A stretch of 47,036 nt of DNA, taken from assembly GCA_019745075.1 (NCBI GenBank), contig JAIETR010000025.1, forward strand, positions 1 to 47,036. Reading direction: 5' to 3'. How positions within the stretch are numbered: position 1 is the first letter of the stretch; each line of letters starts with the position of its first letter. Shown here in pieces: positions 1 to 8,897 of the stretch. A program made the translations under genes and the position numbers. The DNA is from Qipengyuania sp. GTDB lineage: Bacteria > Pseudomonadota > Alphaproteobacteria > Sphingomonadales > Sphingomonadaceae. Under the pieces are notes generated by a model that searched no databases, had not been told where the DNA came from, and worked only from the letters and a program-made list of their open reading frames with translations.

Positions 1-78
1 GCCGTAGCCGCCGTAGCCGCCGTAGCCGCCGTAGCCGCCGTAGCCGCCGTAGCCGCCGTAGCCGCCGTAGCCGCCGTG
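1..78. repeat. 9-bp tandem repeat array (Gly-Gly-Tyr coding)
   Basis: Eight essentially perfect copies of gccgccgta run from the first base to about 69. A degenerate ninth (gccgccgtg) at 70-78 turns Tyr into His at the array boundary. Perfect identity at every third codon position suggests recent expansion by slippage. The array probably also explains why the sequence starts here, because short-read assembly breaks in such repeats. Confidence 0.9.
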
Positions 79-210
79 CGTGGCGATCACCACTCTCACG
101 GAGCTGTGACCATTGCCATGAGGCCGGGCGGAAGCGGGAGCGGTGGCCAAGCCCATGGCGAGGCCGGCTGTCAGTACCGCCAGCGCTTTGAAGCAATTCT
201 TGCGATTCAT
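1..210 (-). CDS. Secreted Gly-Gly-Tyr repeat protein, 3' end cut by window edge
   Basis: An ATG at 208-210 follows an AAGGA ribosome-binding site about 6 bases away. The 70 visible codons begin with a typical signal peptide: residues 1-6 carry the basic MNRK, a hydrophobic stretch follows, and ASA at about residues 26-28 is the likely signal peptidase I site. A short His/Asn/Gly-rich linker (29-45) leads into a tandem array in which every unit is Gly-Gly-Tyr. Eight Tyr codons are visible, and each unit is the identical 9-mer ggcggctac. The ORF is still open at base 1, so the C-terminus is unknown. Glycine/tyrosine repeats are known from adhesive, cuticle-like and RNA-binding proteins; a cell-surface or extracellular structural role is only a guess. 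The coding call is solid on signal peptide and ribosome site. Confidence 0.7.
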   Translation of the reverse strand, partial: MNRKNCFKALAVLTAGLAMGLATAPASARPHGNGHSSVRVVIATHGGYGGYGGYGGYGGYGGYGGYGGYG

Positions 211-292
211 CGGACCATCCTTTGCTCGTATGGTTGCCGCGACTATCCGCCCCCGCGCCTTAGCAAGGCCTGAATGCTGCGTAGCCCACTGG

Positions 293-616
293 TCAGATCC
301 GGCGAACGAGGTTCATCGAATGGCTCAAGTGGTGATGATCGAGGGTGGCGCTCGCGTATCCAATAACGTCGCCATGATGATCATATCCGGAGCACTCGAC
401 GCTCGCGCCATCGGCGCCGGTGAAGCTGAAGGTCCACGTCTGGCCCACCGCGAGCGGGCGGGGCGTCGAATCGTTGCAGACCACCGACAGAACCTCGCCC
501 GTCCGGTTGGTCACGCTGATCGTATAGGTGTAGGCGTCGTCGTCCGCCAGGGCCGCCGACGATGAAGCGGTCGCCAGCATCATGACGGCGCCGCAGAGCA
601 TTCCCTTAGTGGTCAT
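293..616 (-). CDS. Small secreted hypothetical protein (107 aa)
   Basis: The ATG at 614-616 is preceded by a strong AAGGGGGGA ribosome-binding site. Residues 1-24 form a signal peptide (MTTK, a hydrophobic alanine/methionine-rich core, then cleavage near ALA-DDD). The mature part is about 83 residues with alternating beta-type residues and two Cys (in VVCNDST and VECSGY) that could form a periplasmic disulfide. A His-rich stretch (DHHG, then DHHHLSH) lies towards the C-terminus. I do not recognise the family. The His cluster could bind metal, but that is inference. It shares strand and proximity with the Gly-Gly-Tyr protein, 82 bases downstream. Confidence 0.6.
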   Translation of the reverse strand: MTTKGMLCGAVMMLATASSSAALADDDAYTYTISVTNRTGEVLSVVCNDSTPRPLAVGQTWTFSFTGADGASVECSGYDHHGDVIGYASATLDHHHLSHSMNLVRRI

Positions 617-770
617 CTGTTTCCCCCCTTACCCCGACTAACTTGCGGGAAACCCGCCTGATTCGCGGATCCGGATGTTTAAGCCAGGGGCGTGCGGCCC
701 TGTCAACGGAGCCTGGGGAAGCTCGGGCCAAGCGTGAGCCCGGACGGGGACGCCGGGCATTATACGGGGT

Positions 771-1751
771 TTACATCTCCCCGCGCGCGCGGCGCAGCGC
801 CCGCCACTTGGCCGCGTTGGCGTTGTGCTCCTGCAACGTCTTGGCGAAGGCATGACCGCCCGTGCCGTCCGCGACGTAATAGAGCGCATCGGTCGGCGCC
901 GGATCGAGCACCGCCGCGATCGCCTCGCGGCCCGGATTGGTGATCGGGCCGACCGGCAGCCCGGCCATGGCGCGGGTGTTGTAGGGATTGGGGTTGCGCA
1001 GCTCGGAACGGCGGATGAGCCTTCCCAGCGGCTTGCCGCTGGTGATCGGGTAGATGGCGGTCGCATCCGCGCCGAGCATCATGCCGATCCGCATCCGGTT
1101 CGACAGGGCGCCCGCAACCATCCGTCGTTCATCGGCCCGGGCGGTCTCCTTCTCCACTACCGAGGCCAGAATCACCGCCTCGGCCGGGGTCTTGACCACG
1201 GTCGCGGGTTTGCGCTTCGCCCATGCCTCGGCGAGATAGTCGCGCATCGCCTTCTGCATCCGTGCGAGCACTGCCGCGCGCGGCTCCCCGCGGCGGAACT
1301 CGTAGCTGTCGGGAAGCACGCTGCCCTCCGCTGGCACGGCGATCGCGCCGGTCAGCAGACGCTCGGCCATCAACTTTTCCCACACCAGAATCGACGGCAT
1401 GCCTTCCGGGATCGTCACCAGGCGGCGCAGCGGGCGGCCGTGCTGGAGGATGTCGAGGATCTTCGCCTCGCTGGACCCGGCGGGCAGCAGGAACTCGCCC
1501 GCCTGGATGCCGTCGGCCGAACCGAGGACTTTGGCGCGCAGCAGGAAGGCGGATGCCGACGGAATGGCGCTGGCCTTCTGGAGCGCATCGGCAGCCGACG
1601 TCAAAGTGGCGCCTTGCGGAACAGTGAACTCGAAATCGCGGCTCAGGTCCCCGCTTTTGTACCACCCACCGAAGAGGTATCCGCCAACACTCGCCAGGAG
1701 TATGATGGCGAGCAGTAGCAACGCTCGCTTCCAGCCACCTCGCGGGCGCAT
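771..1751 (-). CDS. mltG: Endolytic transglycosylase MltG (YceG family)
   Basis: This inner-membrane lytic transglycosylase cleaves nascent peptidoglycan strands and is thought to set glycan chain length. The 326-aa product has a single N-terminal membrane anchor (residues 9-28), a LysM-like region (about 40-100) and the YceG catalytic domain. The conserved ASVVEKET block carries the catalytic glutamate (Glu200), followed by the family signatures LGADATAIYPI, NPYNTR and GLPVGPITNPG. Length and motif order are normal. The start codon lies 3 bases after the fabF stop, so it is the last gene of acpP-fabF-mltG. The acyl-carrier/KAS II/MltG order is common in bacteria. Confidence 0.95.
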   Translation of the reverse strand: MRPRGGWKRALLLLAIILLASVGGYLFGGWYKSGDLSRDFEFTVPQGATLTSAADALQKASAIPSASAFLLRAKVLGSADGIQAGEFLLPAGSSEAKILDILQHGRPLRRLVTIPEGMPSILVWEKLMAERLLTGAIAVPAEGSVLPDSYEFRRGEPRAAVLARMQKAMRDYLAEAWAKRKPATVVKTPAEAVILASVVEKETARADERRMVAGALSNRMRIGMMLGADATAIYPITSGKPLGRLIRRSELRNPNPYNTRAMAGLPVGPITNPGREAIAAVLDPAPTDALYYVADGTGGHAFAKTLQEHNANAAKWRALRRARGEM

Positions 1752-1754
1752 GGG

Positions 1755-3017
1755 TTAGGCCTCGACCGCTTTGAAGATCACGCTGGCATTGGTGCCACCG
1801 AAGCCGAAGCTGTTGCTGAGCGCGGCCTTGACCTCGCGCTTCTTGGCGGTGTGCGGGACCAGATCGACGCCTTCGGTCCCTTCGTCCGGATCGTCGAGGT
1901 TCAGCGTCGGCGGCACGATCTGGTCGCGGATGGCAAGGATGCAGAAGATCGCCTCGACCGCGCCCGCGCCGCCGAGCAGATGCCCGATCGCCGATTTGGT
2001 GCTCGACATGCTGGCGCCGCACAGATCCTCGCCGAGCACGCGCTTGACCGCGGCCAGCTCGATGGTGTCGGCCATGGTGCTGGTGCCGTGCGCGTTGACG
2101 TAATCGATGTCGCAGGGCGCCATGCCCGCCTTCTTGAGCGCCATCCGCATCGCCAGCTCCGCCCCGCGGCCCTCGGGATGCGGCGCGGTGACGTGATAGG
2201 CGTCGCCCGACAGGCCATAGCCGACCACCTCGGCATAGATCCTGGCGCCGCGCGCCTTGGCGTGCTCGTATTCCTCGAGCACCACCACGCCCGCGCCCTC
2301 GCCCATGACGAAGCCGTCGCGGCCCTTGTCGTAGGGTCGGCTGGCCTTTTCGGGCTGGTCGTTCATGCCGGTGTTGAGCGCGCGCGCCTGCGCGAAGCCG
2401 GCGACGCCCAGCGGATTGATGGTCGATTCCGCCCCGCCGGCGAGCATGATGTCGGCATCGTCGTCCTTGATCATCCGCGCCGCGTCGCCGATCGAATGCG
2501 CGCCGGTCGAGCAAGCGGTGACGACCGCGTGATTGGGTCCCATCAGCCCGTATTTGATCGAGACCTGCCCGCCGACGAGGTTGATCAGCCGGCCGTGCAC
2601 GAAATGCGGGCTGACCCGGCCCGGGCCGCGCTGGTGGAGATTGACCGATTCGAGCTCGATACCGGGAAGCCCGCCGATCCCGGCGCCGATCGAAACGCCG
2701 GCGCGCTCCTTGGTGGCCTTGTCCATGTTCTCGAGGCCCGCATCTTCGAGCGCCTGACCGGCGGCGTCGATGCCGTAGACGATGAAGGGATCGACCTGGC
2801 GCTGGATCTTGGGATCGACGCGCTTGTCCGGATCGAAGCCGAACTCGTGGTCCCTGGCCTTCACCTCGCAGGCGATGGTGCATTTCTGGTTCGAGGCGTC
2901 GAAATGGGTGATCTGCGCCGCGCCGCTGCGCCCGGCGATGAGGTTCTTCCAGCTCGTCTCGACATCGCCCCCCAGCGGGGTGACGAGGCCCAGTCCGGTT
3001 ACGACGACACGGCGCAT
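1755..3017 (-). CDS. fabF: Beta-ketoacyl-ACP synthase II (FabF)
   Basis: FabF condenses malonyl-ACP with acyl-ACP in fatty-acid elongation. I place the start at the ATG at 3015-3017 (MRRVVVTGLG) because a GGAG site sits 6-7 bases upstream; an in-frame extension to 3083 would run into a palindromic repeat. The resulting 420 aa is standard for the family. The thiolase-fold triad is intact: Cys169 in TACSTGAH, His310 in VNAHGTST and His346 in KSAIGHLLGGAG, and the glycine-rich C-terminal FGFGGTN motif is present. It lies between acpP, 150 bases upstream with a repeat in the gap, and mltG, 3 bases downstream. Confidence 0.97.
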   Translation of the reverse strand: MRRVVVTGLGLVTPLGGDVETSWKNLIAGRSGAAQITHFDASNQKCTIACEVKARDHEFGFDPDKRVDPKIQRQVDPFIVYGIDAAGQALEDAGLENMDKATKERAGVSIGAGIGGLPGIELESVNLHQRGPGRVSPHFVHGRLINLVGGQVSIKYGLMGPNHAVVTACSTGAHSIGDAARMIKDDDADIMLAGGAESTINPLGVAGFAQARALNTGMNDQPEKASRPYDKGRDGFVMGEGAGVVVLEEYEHAKARGARIYAEVVGYGLSGDAYHVTAPHPEGRGAELAMRMALKKAGMAPCDIDYVNAHGTSTMADTIELAAVKRVLGEDLCGASMSSTKSAIGHLLGGAGAVEAIFCILAIRDQIVPPTLNLDDPDEGTEGVDLVPHTAKKREVKAALSNSFGFGGTNASVIFKAVEA

Positions 3018-3089
3018 GCTATTCTCCAAACTCTCGATTGCCGGCCAGATATGGTGGCAGGCTGAAAACGACAACAGGCCCAACCCCGG

Positions 3090-3158
3090 TCGGGCTGAGC
3101 CTGTCGAAGCCCACTCGCGTGGTGCTCCCGCCCTTCGACAAGCTCAGGGCGAACGGGA
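3090..3158. repeat. REP-type palindrome, family A copy 1 (acpP-fabF gap)
   Basis: Arms ctgagcctgtcgaag and cttcgacaagctcag face each other across about 30 bases. The element fills the gap between acpP and fabF. Three further copies occur at 19013, 39170 and 41184. The arms could form a stable RNA hairpin in the acpP-fabF transcript and so help keep acpP mRNA more abundant, but that is inference. Confidence 0.85.
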
Positions 3159-3167
3159 GATTTCGAA

Positions 3168-3407
3168 TTATCCCCGATGCTCGTCGATGTAGCGGGTCGC
3201 ATCGCCCACGGTGGCGATCTTCTCCGCGGCATCGTCGTCGGGAATCTCGACGCCGAACTCTTCCTCGAAAGCCATCACGAGCTCGACGATGTCGAGACTG
3301 TCGGCGCCCAGATCGTCGATGAAGCTCGCATCCTGCGTGACCTTGTCGGCCTCGACGCCGAGATGCTCGACGACGATCTTCTGCACGCGCTCGGCAGTAT
3401 CGGACAT
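3168..3407 (-). CDS. acpP: Acyl carrier protein
   Basis: This small acidic protein carries the growing acyl chain on a 4'-phosphopantetheine arm. The 79-aa reading from the ATG at 3405-3407 (MSDTAERV) is chosen because an AGAGGGAA site lies just upstream; an in-frame ATG 18 bases earlier would disrupt that site. The attachment motif GADSLD places the modified serine at Ser37. Helix-rich acidic composition and length match the family. It leads the acpP-fabF-mltG transcript and is divergent from the CsgG-like gene at 3704. Confidence 0.97.
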   Translation of the reverse strand: MSDTAERVQKIVVEHLGVEADKVTQDASFIDDLGADSLDIVELVMAFEEEFGVEIPDDDAAEKIATVGDATRYIDEHRG

Positions 3408-3703
3408 AAATGTTCCCTCTTCCACTTGGGGGTTGGATTGGCTTTCGCCCTAATGAACGGGGCCAGCGCTGGCAAGTGTCCTGCCATGCGGGATTTTGCT
3501 GTCGTCGCGACCGCGCGCGCACCCCCGCGCCGGGGTGATCTCCCGGCGGAAACCATGCGCGCGGCGGGGACGCGGCACAGAAAAGGCGTGAACCGCCCCT
3601 GCACATTTGATAGAAGAAGCGCGCCCGGTAGGTCGCATCGGCGGAGCGGATAGCGCACACAGCGCAGCCGCCCGGTTCTGGACACGATCGAGGGGATTTC
3701 GCC
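3408..3703. other. Divergent intergenic region between acpP and the CsgG-like gene
   Basis: These 296 bases must hold the promoters for both acpP (-) and the 3704 gene (+). A GAGGGG ribosome site for the + gene is visible at about 3690-3696, and the acpP ribosome site lies at about 3414-3424. I see no convincing promoter boxes, repeat or additional ORF. Confidence 0.5.
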
Positions 3704-4474
3704 ATGAAGATGCTGACCGGCCTTGCGGCCATCGCCGCGCTGGGACTGTTGCCCGCGCCCGCTGTCCACGCGCAGGACAAGTCCTCGGCGCGCAAGGCGC
3801 AGGAAAGGGGCGCCGCGCAGATACCGCGTTGCACACGCAACCTCGGCACCGTCGCCATCGTCGAGCCCGACAACCAGTGGTGGCGCGAGCTCAGCCTGGG
3901 CAGCCCCGAAGCGATCATGCGCGTGTTCGTGCAGCAGTCGGGATGCTTCACGCTGGTGAATCGCGGGCGCTCGATGCAGAACCGCGCGATGGAGCGGGCG
4001 ATGGCCGAGCAGGGCGAGCTCCAGCAGGGCTCGAATCTCGGCAAGGGCCAGGTCAAGGCGGCCGATTACTTCCTTCAGCCCGATATCGTGACCACGAACT
4101 CCAACAGCGGCGGCGGCGGAGTGGGCGCGGCGCTGGGCGGGTTGCTGGGCGGGCACGTGCTGGGCGGGCTCGCCGGGGGGCTCAACATTCGCAAGAAGGA
4201 AGCCAATGTCACCCTGGCGGTGGTGAACGCACGGACGACGGTCGAGGAAGCGCTGGTCGAAGGCCACGCTCGCAAGAGCGACCTGAGCTTCGGCGGCGGC
4301 GCCGGCGGCGGCGGCTGGTGGGGCGGCTTCGCCGCGGCCGGTGGCGCGGGCTATCAGAATACCGAAATCGGCCAGGTGATCGTGCTCGCCTATCTGGACG
4401 CCTACACCAAGCTGGTCAGACAGCTCGGCGGGCTGCCGGAGAACGCCTCCGCCGCCGCCCCGCAGGCGAACTGA
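3704..4474 (+). CDS. CsgG/HfaB-family secreted protein
   Basis: The 256-aa product starts with a signal peptide (residues 1-23, cleavage after VHA). It then shows the CsgG-like layout of a strand with VAIVEP, FVQQSGCFTLVNR, and a later NVTLAVVNART block. CsgG relatives form outer-membrane secretion channels for curli (CsgG) or anchor holdfast attachment (HfaB). Unlike true CsgG there is no lipobox cysteine at the cleavage site, so it is probably soluble in the periplasm. Glycine-rich stretches (about residues 135-160 and 196-215) interrupt the domain. No csgA, csgE or csgF neighbours are present, so a curli role is not supported. The GAGGGG ribosome site fixes the start. Confidence 0.75.
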   Translation: MKMLTGLAAIAALGLLPAPAVHAQDKSSARKAQERGAAQIPRCTRNLGTVAIVEPDNQWWRELSLGSPEAIMRVFVQQSGCFTLVNRGRSMQNRAMERAMAEQGELQQGSNLGKGQVKAADYFLQPDIVTTNSNSGGGGVGAALGGLLGGHVLGGLAGGLNIRKKEANVTLAVVNARTTVEEALVEGHARKSDLSFGGGAGGGGWWGGFAAAGGAGYQNTEIGQVIVLAYLDAYTKLVRQLGGLPENASAAAPQAN

Positions 4475-4484
4475 CGCTTCTCTG

Positions 4485-4560
4485 CATCCCCGCGAAGGCG
4501 GGGATCTCAGGCAGCCAGGCACCAGGCCGAACGAGATCCCCGCCTTCGCGGGGACTCAGG
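4485..4560. repeat. REP-type palindrome, family C copy 1; probable bidirectional terminator
   Basis: The arms carry ccccgcgaaggcgggg and ccccgccttcgcgggg, each itself a hairpin, separated by about 30 bases. The element exactly fills the gap between two converging genes (stop at 4474 on +, stop at 4565 on -), where a strong hairpin can end transcription from both sides. Other copies lie at 17141, 23279 and 25930. Confidence 0.85.
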
Positions 4561-4564
4561 CTAG

Positions 4565-6382
4565 CTAGGCGCCGATGGCGTCGGTGCGCGCCTGCTCGGC
4601 GGGGCTGCCCTTGGGCGGCTCCACTAGCCGCACGTGCACGTCGCGCAGCTGCCTGGCGCTCACTTGGCTCGGCGCGCCCATCATCAGGTCCTGCGCGCGC
4701 TGATTGAGCGGGAAGGCGATGACCTCGCGGATGTTGGGCTCGTCGGCCAGCAGCATGACGATGCGGTCGATGCCGGGGGCCGAGCCGCCGTGCGGCGGAG
4801 CGCCGAGCTTGAACGCCTCGATCATGCCCGAGAAATTGGCGTCGACATCGGCCTGCGAATAGCCGGCGATCTCGAACGCCTTGTACATGATCTCGGGCTT
4901 GTGGTTGCGGATCGCGCCCGATGACAGCTCGTAGCCGTTGCAGACGATGTCGTACTGCCAGGCCTTGATCTCCAGTGGATCCTGCGTCTCGAGCGCCTCG
5001 AGCTCGCCCTGCGGCATCGAGAACGGGTTGTGGCTGAAGTCGACCTTCTTGGCGTCCTCGTCCCATTCGAACATCGGGAAATCGACGATCCAGCAGAACT
5101 CGAAGCAGCCCTCCTCGATCAGCCCCAGCTCCTCGGCCACGCGGGTGCGGGCCGCGCCGGCGAGTTTGGTCGCGTCCTTCTCCTTGCCCGCGGCGAAGAA
5201 CAGCCCGTCGTTCTCGCCCAGCCCCAACTCTGCGTAGAGCGCGGCCATGCCCGCCTCGCCGTGGTTCTTGGCGATCGGGCCGCCGAATTCGCCGCCCCTG
5301 CGAGTCACATAGCCGAGGCCCGCGAAGCCCTCGCGCCGCGCCCAATCGTTCATATCGTCGAAGAACTTGCGGCTCTTCTCGTGGGTAGCGGGAGCCGGGA
5401 CAACCCTGACTTTTCCGCCGCTTCCGACGATCTTCTCAAACAGCCCGAAGCCGCTCGCCGCGAAGTGCGGGGTCACATCGGAAATCAGCAGCGGGTTGCG
5501 CAAATCGGGCTTGTCGCTGCCGTACTTGAGCATCGCCTCGGCATAGGGAATGCGCGGGAAGCTGCCCGCCGGCGTCACGCTCTTGCCGTTGGCGAACTCC
5601 TCGAACACCCCTGCGAGCACCGGTTCGATCGCCTGGAACACGTCCTCCTGCGTGACGAAGCTCATCTCGAAATCGAGCTGGTAGAACTCGGGGCTGCGGT
5701 CGGCGCGCAGGTCCTCGTCGCGGAAGCAGGGGGCGATCTGGAAGTAGCGGTCGAAGCCGGCGACCATCAGCAGCTGCTTGAACATCTGCGGCGCCTGCGG
5801 AAGCGCGTAGAAACGGCCCGGGTGGAGGCGGCTCGGCACCAGATAGTCGCGCGCGCCCTCCGGGCTGGAGGCGCCGAGGATCGGGGTCTGGAACTCGGTG
5901 AAGCCGATTTCGATCATGCGGCGGCGGATCGAGGAGATGACCTGGCTGCGCAGGACGATGTTCCTGTGCAGGCGCTCGCGGCGCAGGTCGACGAAGCGGT
6001 ACTTGAGGCGGGTTTCCTCGGGATAATCCTCGGCCGAGTTGACGATCAGCGGCAAATCGCTGGCCACGCTCTGAACGATCGCTTCGCGGGCGAACACCTC
6101 GATCGCGCCGGTCGGCAGGTTCGGGTTCACCGCCGCCTCGGCGCGCGCCTTGACGGTGCCGTCGATGGTGACGACCGATTCCAGCTTGAGCTTCTCGAGC
6201 ACGCCCAGCGCCGGGCTGTCGCTGTCCGCCACCACCTGGGTGATGCCGTAGTGATCGCGCAGATCGACGAACAGCACCCCGCCATGGTCGCGCTTGTTGT
6301 GCACCCAGCCCGACAGGCGGACCTCGCGGCCGGCGTCGCTCGCGGTCAATTGCGCGCAGGTGTGGGTACGATAGGCGTGCAT
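4565..6382 (-). CDS. aspS: Aspartyl-tRNA synthetase
   Basis: This class II synthetase charges tRNA-Asp. At 605 aa it has the normal bacterial length. An N-terminal OB-fold anticodon-binding domain (about 1-110, with [11 protein letters not shown]) is followed by the catalytic core with motif 2 (FRDEDLR, 220-226), the bacterial GAD insertion (about 290-420) and motif 3 near GIDR at 537. In alphaproteobacteria this enzyme is often non-discriminating and also makes Asp-tRNA-Asn for GatCAB; the sequence alone does not settle this here. It is divergent from rnd, with 156 bases between the start codons. Confidence 0.96.
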   Translation of the reverse strand: MHAYRTHTCAQLTASDAGREVRLSGWVHNKRDHGGVLFVDLRDHYGITQVVADSDSPALGVLEKLKLESVVTIDGTVKARAEAAVNPNLPTGAIEVFAREAIVQSVASDLPLIVNSAEDYPEETRLKYRFVDLRRERLHRNIVLRSQVISSIRRRMIEIGFTEFQTPILGASSPEGARDYLVPSRLHPGRFYALPQAPQMFKQLLMVAGFDRYFQIAPCFRDEDLRADRSPEFYQLDFEMSFVTQEDVFQAIEPVLAGVFEEFANGKSVTPAGSFPRIPYAEAMLKYGSDKPDLRNPLLISDVTPHFAASGFGLFEKIVGSGGKVRVVPAPATHEKSRKFFDDMNDWARREGFAGLGYVTRRGGEFGGPIAKNHGEAGMAALYAELGLGENDGLFFAAGKEKDATKLAGAARTRVAEELGLIEEGCFEFCWIVDFPMFEWDEDAKKVDFSHNPFSMPQGELEALETQDPLEIKAWQYDIVCNGYELSSGAIRNHKPEIMYKAFEIAGYSQADVDANFSGMIEAFKLGAPPHGGSAPGIDRIVMLLADEPNIREVIAFPLNQRAQDLMMGAPSQVSARQLRDVHVRLVEPPKGSPAEQARTDAIGA

Positions 6383-6538
6383 CTAAACTCTTTCCGATTT
6401 CGGGTCTAAGGCGCTAGGGCGCGCCGCGCGATTCCGCTTAGCGGATTTCGGGCGCGCTAACAGGGTATGGCCGCGGCTTTGTCAAGCTGGCGGCCGGGAG
6501 CGGCACTCCGCTCAGGCAACGAGAAGAACTGAAATCTA

Positions 6539-7753
6539 ATGCAAATCCATCCGCTGATCACCACCACCGCGGCGCTCACCGATCTCTGCGCCCGGCTCGC
6601 CAAGTCCGAATTCGTCTGCGTCGACACCGAATTCATGCGCGAGAACACCTATTGGCCCGAGCTCTGCCTGGTCCAGATCGCCGACGAGAACGAGGCCGCC
6701 GCGATCGACCCGCTGGCCGAGGGCATCGATTTGAAACCCCTGCTCGACCTGCTGGTGGACAACGAGGAGGTGCTCAAGGTCTTCCATGCCGGCGGTCAGG
6801 ACGTCGAGATCGTCTACAACCTCACGCAGCGGACCCCGCATCCCATCTTCGACACCCAGATCGCGATGATGGCGGTCAGCCAATCCGAACAGATCGGCTA
6901 TGCCAATCTGGTCGAAAGCTGGCTCGGCTTCACGGTCGACAAGGGCGCGCGCTTCACCGACTGGAGCCGCCGCCCGCTGACCGACCGGCAGATCGAATAT
7001 GCGATCGGCGACGTGACGCATCTGGCCAAGATCTTCCCGCGGCTGCTCAAGAAGCTGATCAAGACCGGGCGCGGCGCCTGGCTCGATGCCGAGATGGACA
7101 AGCTGGCGGACCCCGCCAACTACGCCAACGACAGCGGGCAGGCGTGGAAGCGCATCCGCTCGACCGGGCGCAACCTCACGGTGCTCGGCCGATTGAAGGC
7201 GCTCGCCGCCTGGCGCGAGGGCGAGGCGCAACACAAGAACATCCCGCGCGGCCGCATCATCCGCGACGAAACGCTCGCCGATATCGCCAGCCACCCACCC
7301 AGGAGCCAGGCCGACCTCGCCAAGGTGCGCGGGCTCTCCAACGCCTGGAAGGACAACGACATCGGCAAGCGGCTGATGAAGGTGATCGAGAAGGCGGAGC
7401 CGCTCCACAAGGACGAGTTGCCCGAGCGTGGCACGCCGGGCGCGCCGCTCGGCAAGGAAGGCGCGCTGGTCGCCGACCTGCTCAAGCTGCTGCTCAAGAT
7501 CCGCGCCCGCGAGATCGATGTCGCCGCGCGGCTGCTCACGCGCGCCGACGAGATGGAAGCCCTCGCCGCCGGGGTGCGCGACCTGCCGGTGCTCCAGGGC
7601 TGGCGCTACGACGTGTTCGGCAAGGATGCGCTGGCGCTGGTCGAAGGCAAGATGGCCTTCGCGGTCAAGCACGGCCGGCTGGCGATGACGCGGATCGAGG
7701 CTGCGCTGCCCGAAGTACCCGAGGGCGAGGTTACGGCCGAGGCGGCGGAATAG
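6539..7753 (+). CDS. rnd: Ribonuclease D
   Basis: This 3'-5' exoribonuclease trims tRNA and other small RNA precursors. The DEDDy nuclease domain (about 1-170) has all metal ligands: Asp29 and Glu31 in VDTEF, Asp88 in GGQDVE, and Tyr154 with Asp158 in EYAIGDVTHL. A helical HRDC region follows (about 205-290), then a C-terminal helical region ending in an acidic tail. The 404-aa length is slightly above the E. coli enzyme. Immediately after the stop begins a long inverted repeat (7758-7968) that may end its transcription. Confidence 0.95.
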   Translation: MQIHPLITTTAALTDLCARLAKSEFVCVDTEFMRENTYWPELCLVQIADENEAAAIDPLAEGIDLKPLLDLLVDNEEVLKVFHAGGQDVEIVYNLTQRTPHPIFDTQIAMMAVSQSEQIGYANLVESWLGFTVDKGARFTDWSRRPLTDRQIEYAIGDVTHLAKIFPRLLKKLIKTGRGAWLDAEMDKLADPANYANDSGQAWKRIRSTGRNLTVLGRLKALAAWREGEAQHKNIPRGRIIRDETLADIASHPPRSQADLAKVRGLSNAWKDNDIGKRLMKVIEKAEPLHKDELPERGTPGAPLGKEGALVADLLKLLLKIRAREIDVAARLLTRADEMEALAAGVRDLPVLQGWRYDVFGKDALALVEGKMAFAVKHGRLAMTRIEAALPEVPEGEVTAEAAE

Positions 7754-7757
7754 TTGG

Positions 7758-7968
7758 ACGCTCGCAAAGGCGCTAAGGCGCGAAGATTTTTTTGCGCTCA
7801 CCGAGGGACAGAGGCACTGAGTGGTGCCCTCGCGCCGCCGGCCGTCTAACCCACTTCAAAAGCCTCAACATTTACTGCGGCTACGCCGCTTCGGAAACTC
7901 CTCTGTGCCTCTGTGCCTCTGGGAGCGTCTCGAACTTTCTTTAGCGCCTTTGCGCCTTTGCGAGCGCC
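7758..7968. repeat. Long nested inverted repeat between rnd and oxyR
   Basis: The left outer arm (7758-7787) reads gctcgcaaaggcgctaaggc. The right outer arm (7938-7968) is its near complement, ending gcgcctttgcgcctttgcga. An inner pair follows: gagggacagaggcactga near 7803-7820 against ctctgtgcctctgtgcctct near 7902-7921. The middle of about 80 bases is AT-richer. No ORF with a ribosome site lies inside. Related age-like repeats with gcgcctttgcgcctttgcg arms are, as far as I know, widespread in proteobacteria and of unknown function. Here the element separates rnd from the regulator. Confidence 0.85.
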
Positions 7969-7992
7969 CAAAAACCTCTACCGTTGCGCGCG

Positions 7993-8889
7993 ATGACCAC
8001 CTTCCTTCCCACGCTCAAGCAGCTGCAATATCTCGTCGCGCTGCACGAGCATGGCCATTTCGGGCGCGCGGCGGAGGCGAGCTTCGTGTCGCAATCGACG
8101 CTGAGCGCCGGCATTCGCGAACTCGAATCGCTGCTCGGGGTGACGCTGGTCGAGCGCAGCCGGCGGGTGGTGCGCTTCACCCAGCTCGGCAATCAGGTGG
8201 TCGCCAAGGCGCACCGGGTTTTGCGCGAGGCGGAGGAGATGACCGACCTTGTCCAGGCTTCGGGCAAGCCGCTCGCGGGGCAGCTCAGCATGAGCGTGAT
8301 CCCGACGATCGCGCCCTTCCTGCTCCCGCGCATCCTTCCCCGTCTGCGGCGCGAGCGCCCCGAGCTGACGCTCTATCTGCGCGAGGAGACCAGCCACGAC
8401 GCGGTCGAATCGCTGCACCACGGGCGCGCGGATTGCGTGCTGCTGGCGCTGCCCTTCGCTACCGGCGAGGTCGAAAGCGCGCATATCGCCAACGACCGGC
8501 TGTTCGTGGCCTTCCCCAAGAACGACCCGCGCGATCCGCCCGACGAGGTGCCAGCAAGCATGATCGAGCAGGGCCGGCTGCTGCTGCTCGAGGACGGGCA
8601 CTGCCTGCGCGATCACGCACTCGCCGCCTGCAACCGGCCCGAACTGCGCGGCTCGGCGACGATGATCGGCACCAGCCTGCACACGCTGGTGCAGATGGTC
8701 GATGGCGGCCTGGGCCTCACCATGCTGCCCGAGATGGCGCTCGAGGCGGGCATCCTCACCGGCACCGACGTGGTCGCCCGCCCGCTCAAGGCCAGGCAGG
8801 CCAAGCGCGAAATCGCGCTGATCTGGCGCAAGAACTCTCCCCGGCGCGAGGAATTCGAGCTGCTGGCGGAGGAGCTGCGGGCGGGGTGA
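7993..8889 (+). CDS. oxyR: LysR-family regulator, OxyR type
   Basis: A LysR regulator of 298 aa from the ATG at 7993; a TTG nine bases upstream is in frame but no better. The N-terminal winged helix-turn-helix occupies about residues 5-65. The effector domain carries the OxyR redox signature LLEDGHCLRDHALAAC, with two cysteines at residues 204 and 213. In E. coli OxyR the corresponding pair (Cys199 and Cys208) forms the peroxide-sensing disulfide, so peroxide sensing is likely. No catalase or peroxiredoxin gene lies next to it. It follows a long inverted repeat and converges on the vapC stop with an 8-base gap. Confidence 0.9.
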   Translation: MTTFLPTLKQLQYLVALHEHGHFGRAAEASFVSQSTLSAGIRELESLLGVTLVERSRRVVRFTQLGNQVVAKAHRVLREAEEMTDLVQASGKPLAGQLSMSVIPTIAPFLLPRILPRLRRERPELTLYLREETSHDAVESLHHGRADCVLLALPFATGEVESAHIANDRLFVAFPKNDPRDPPDEVPASMIEQGRLLLLEDGHCLRDHALAACNRPELRGSATMIGTSLHTLVQMVDGGLGLTMLPEMALEAGILTGTDVVARPLKARQAKREIALIWRKNSPRREEFELLAEELRAG

Positions 8890-8897
8890 GCCGGGCG

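Noticed and set aside
1-78. Possible CRISPR-like array
   Set aside because: The units are 9 bases without spacers and read as Gly-Gly-Tyr codons, so it is a coding tandem repeat.
3018-3083. Longer FabF start at 3083
   Set aside because: The added residues have no FabF-like character, abut a palindromic repeat, and lack a ribosome site, whereas the 3017 start has GGAG.
4485-4560. A tRNA or structured RNA gene between the CsgG-like gene and aspS
   Set aside because: The two hairpins match the family C repeat seen elsewhere and cannot be folded into a cloverleaf.
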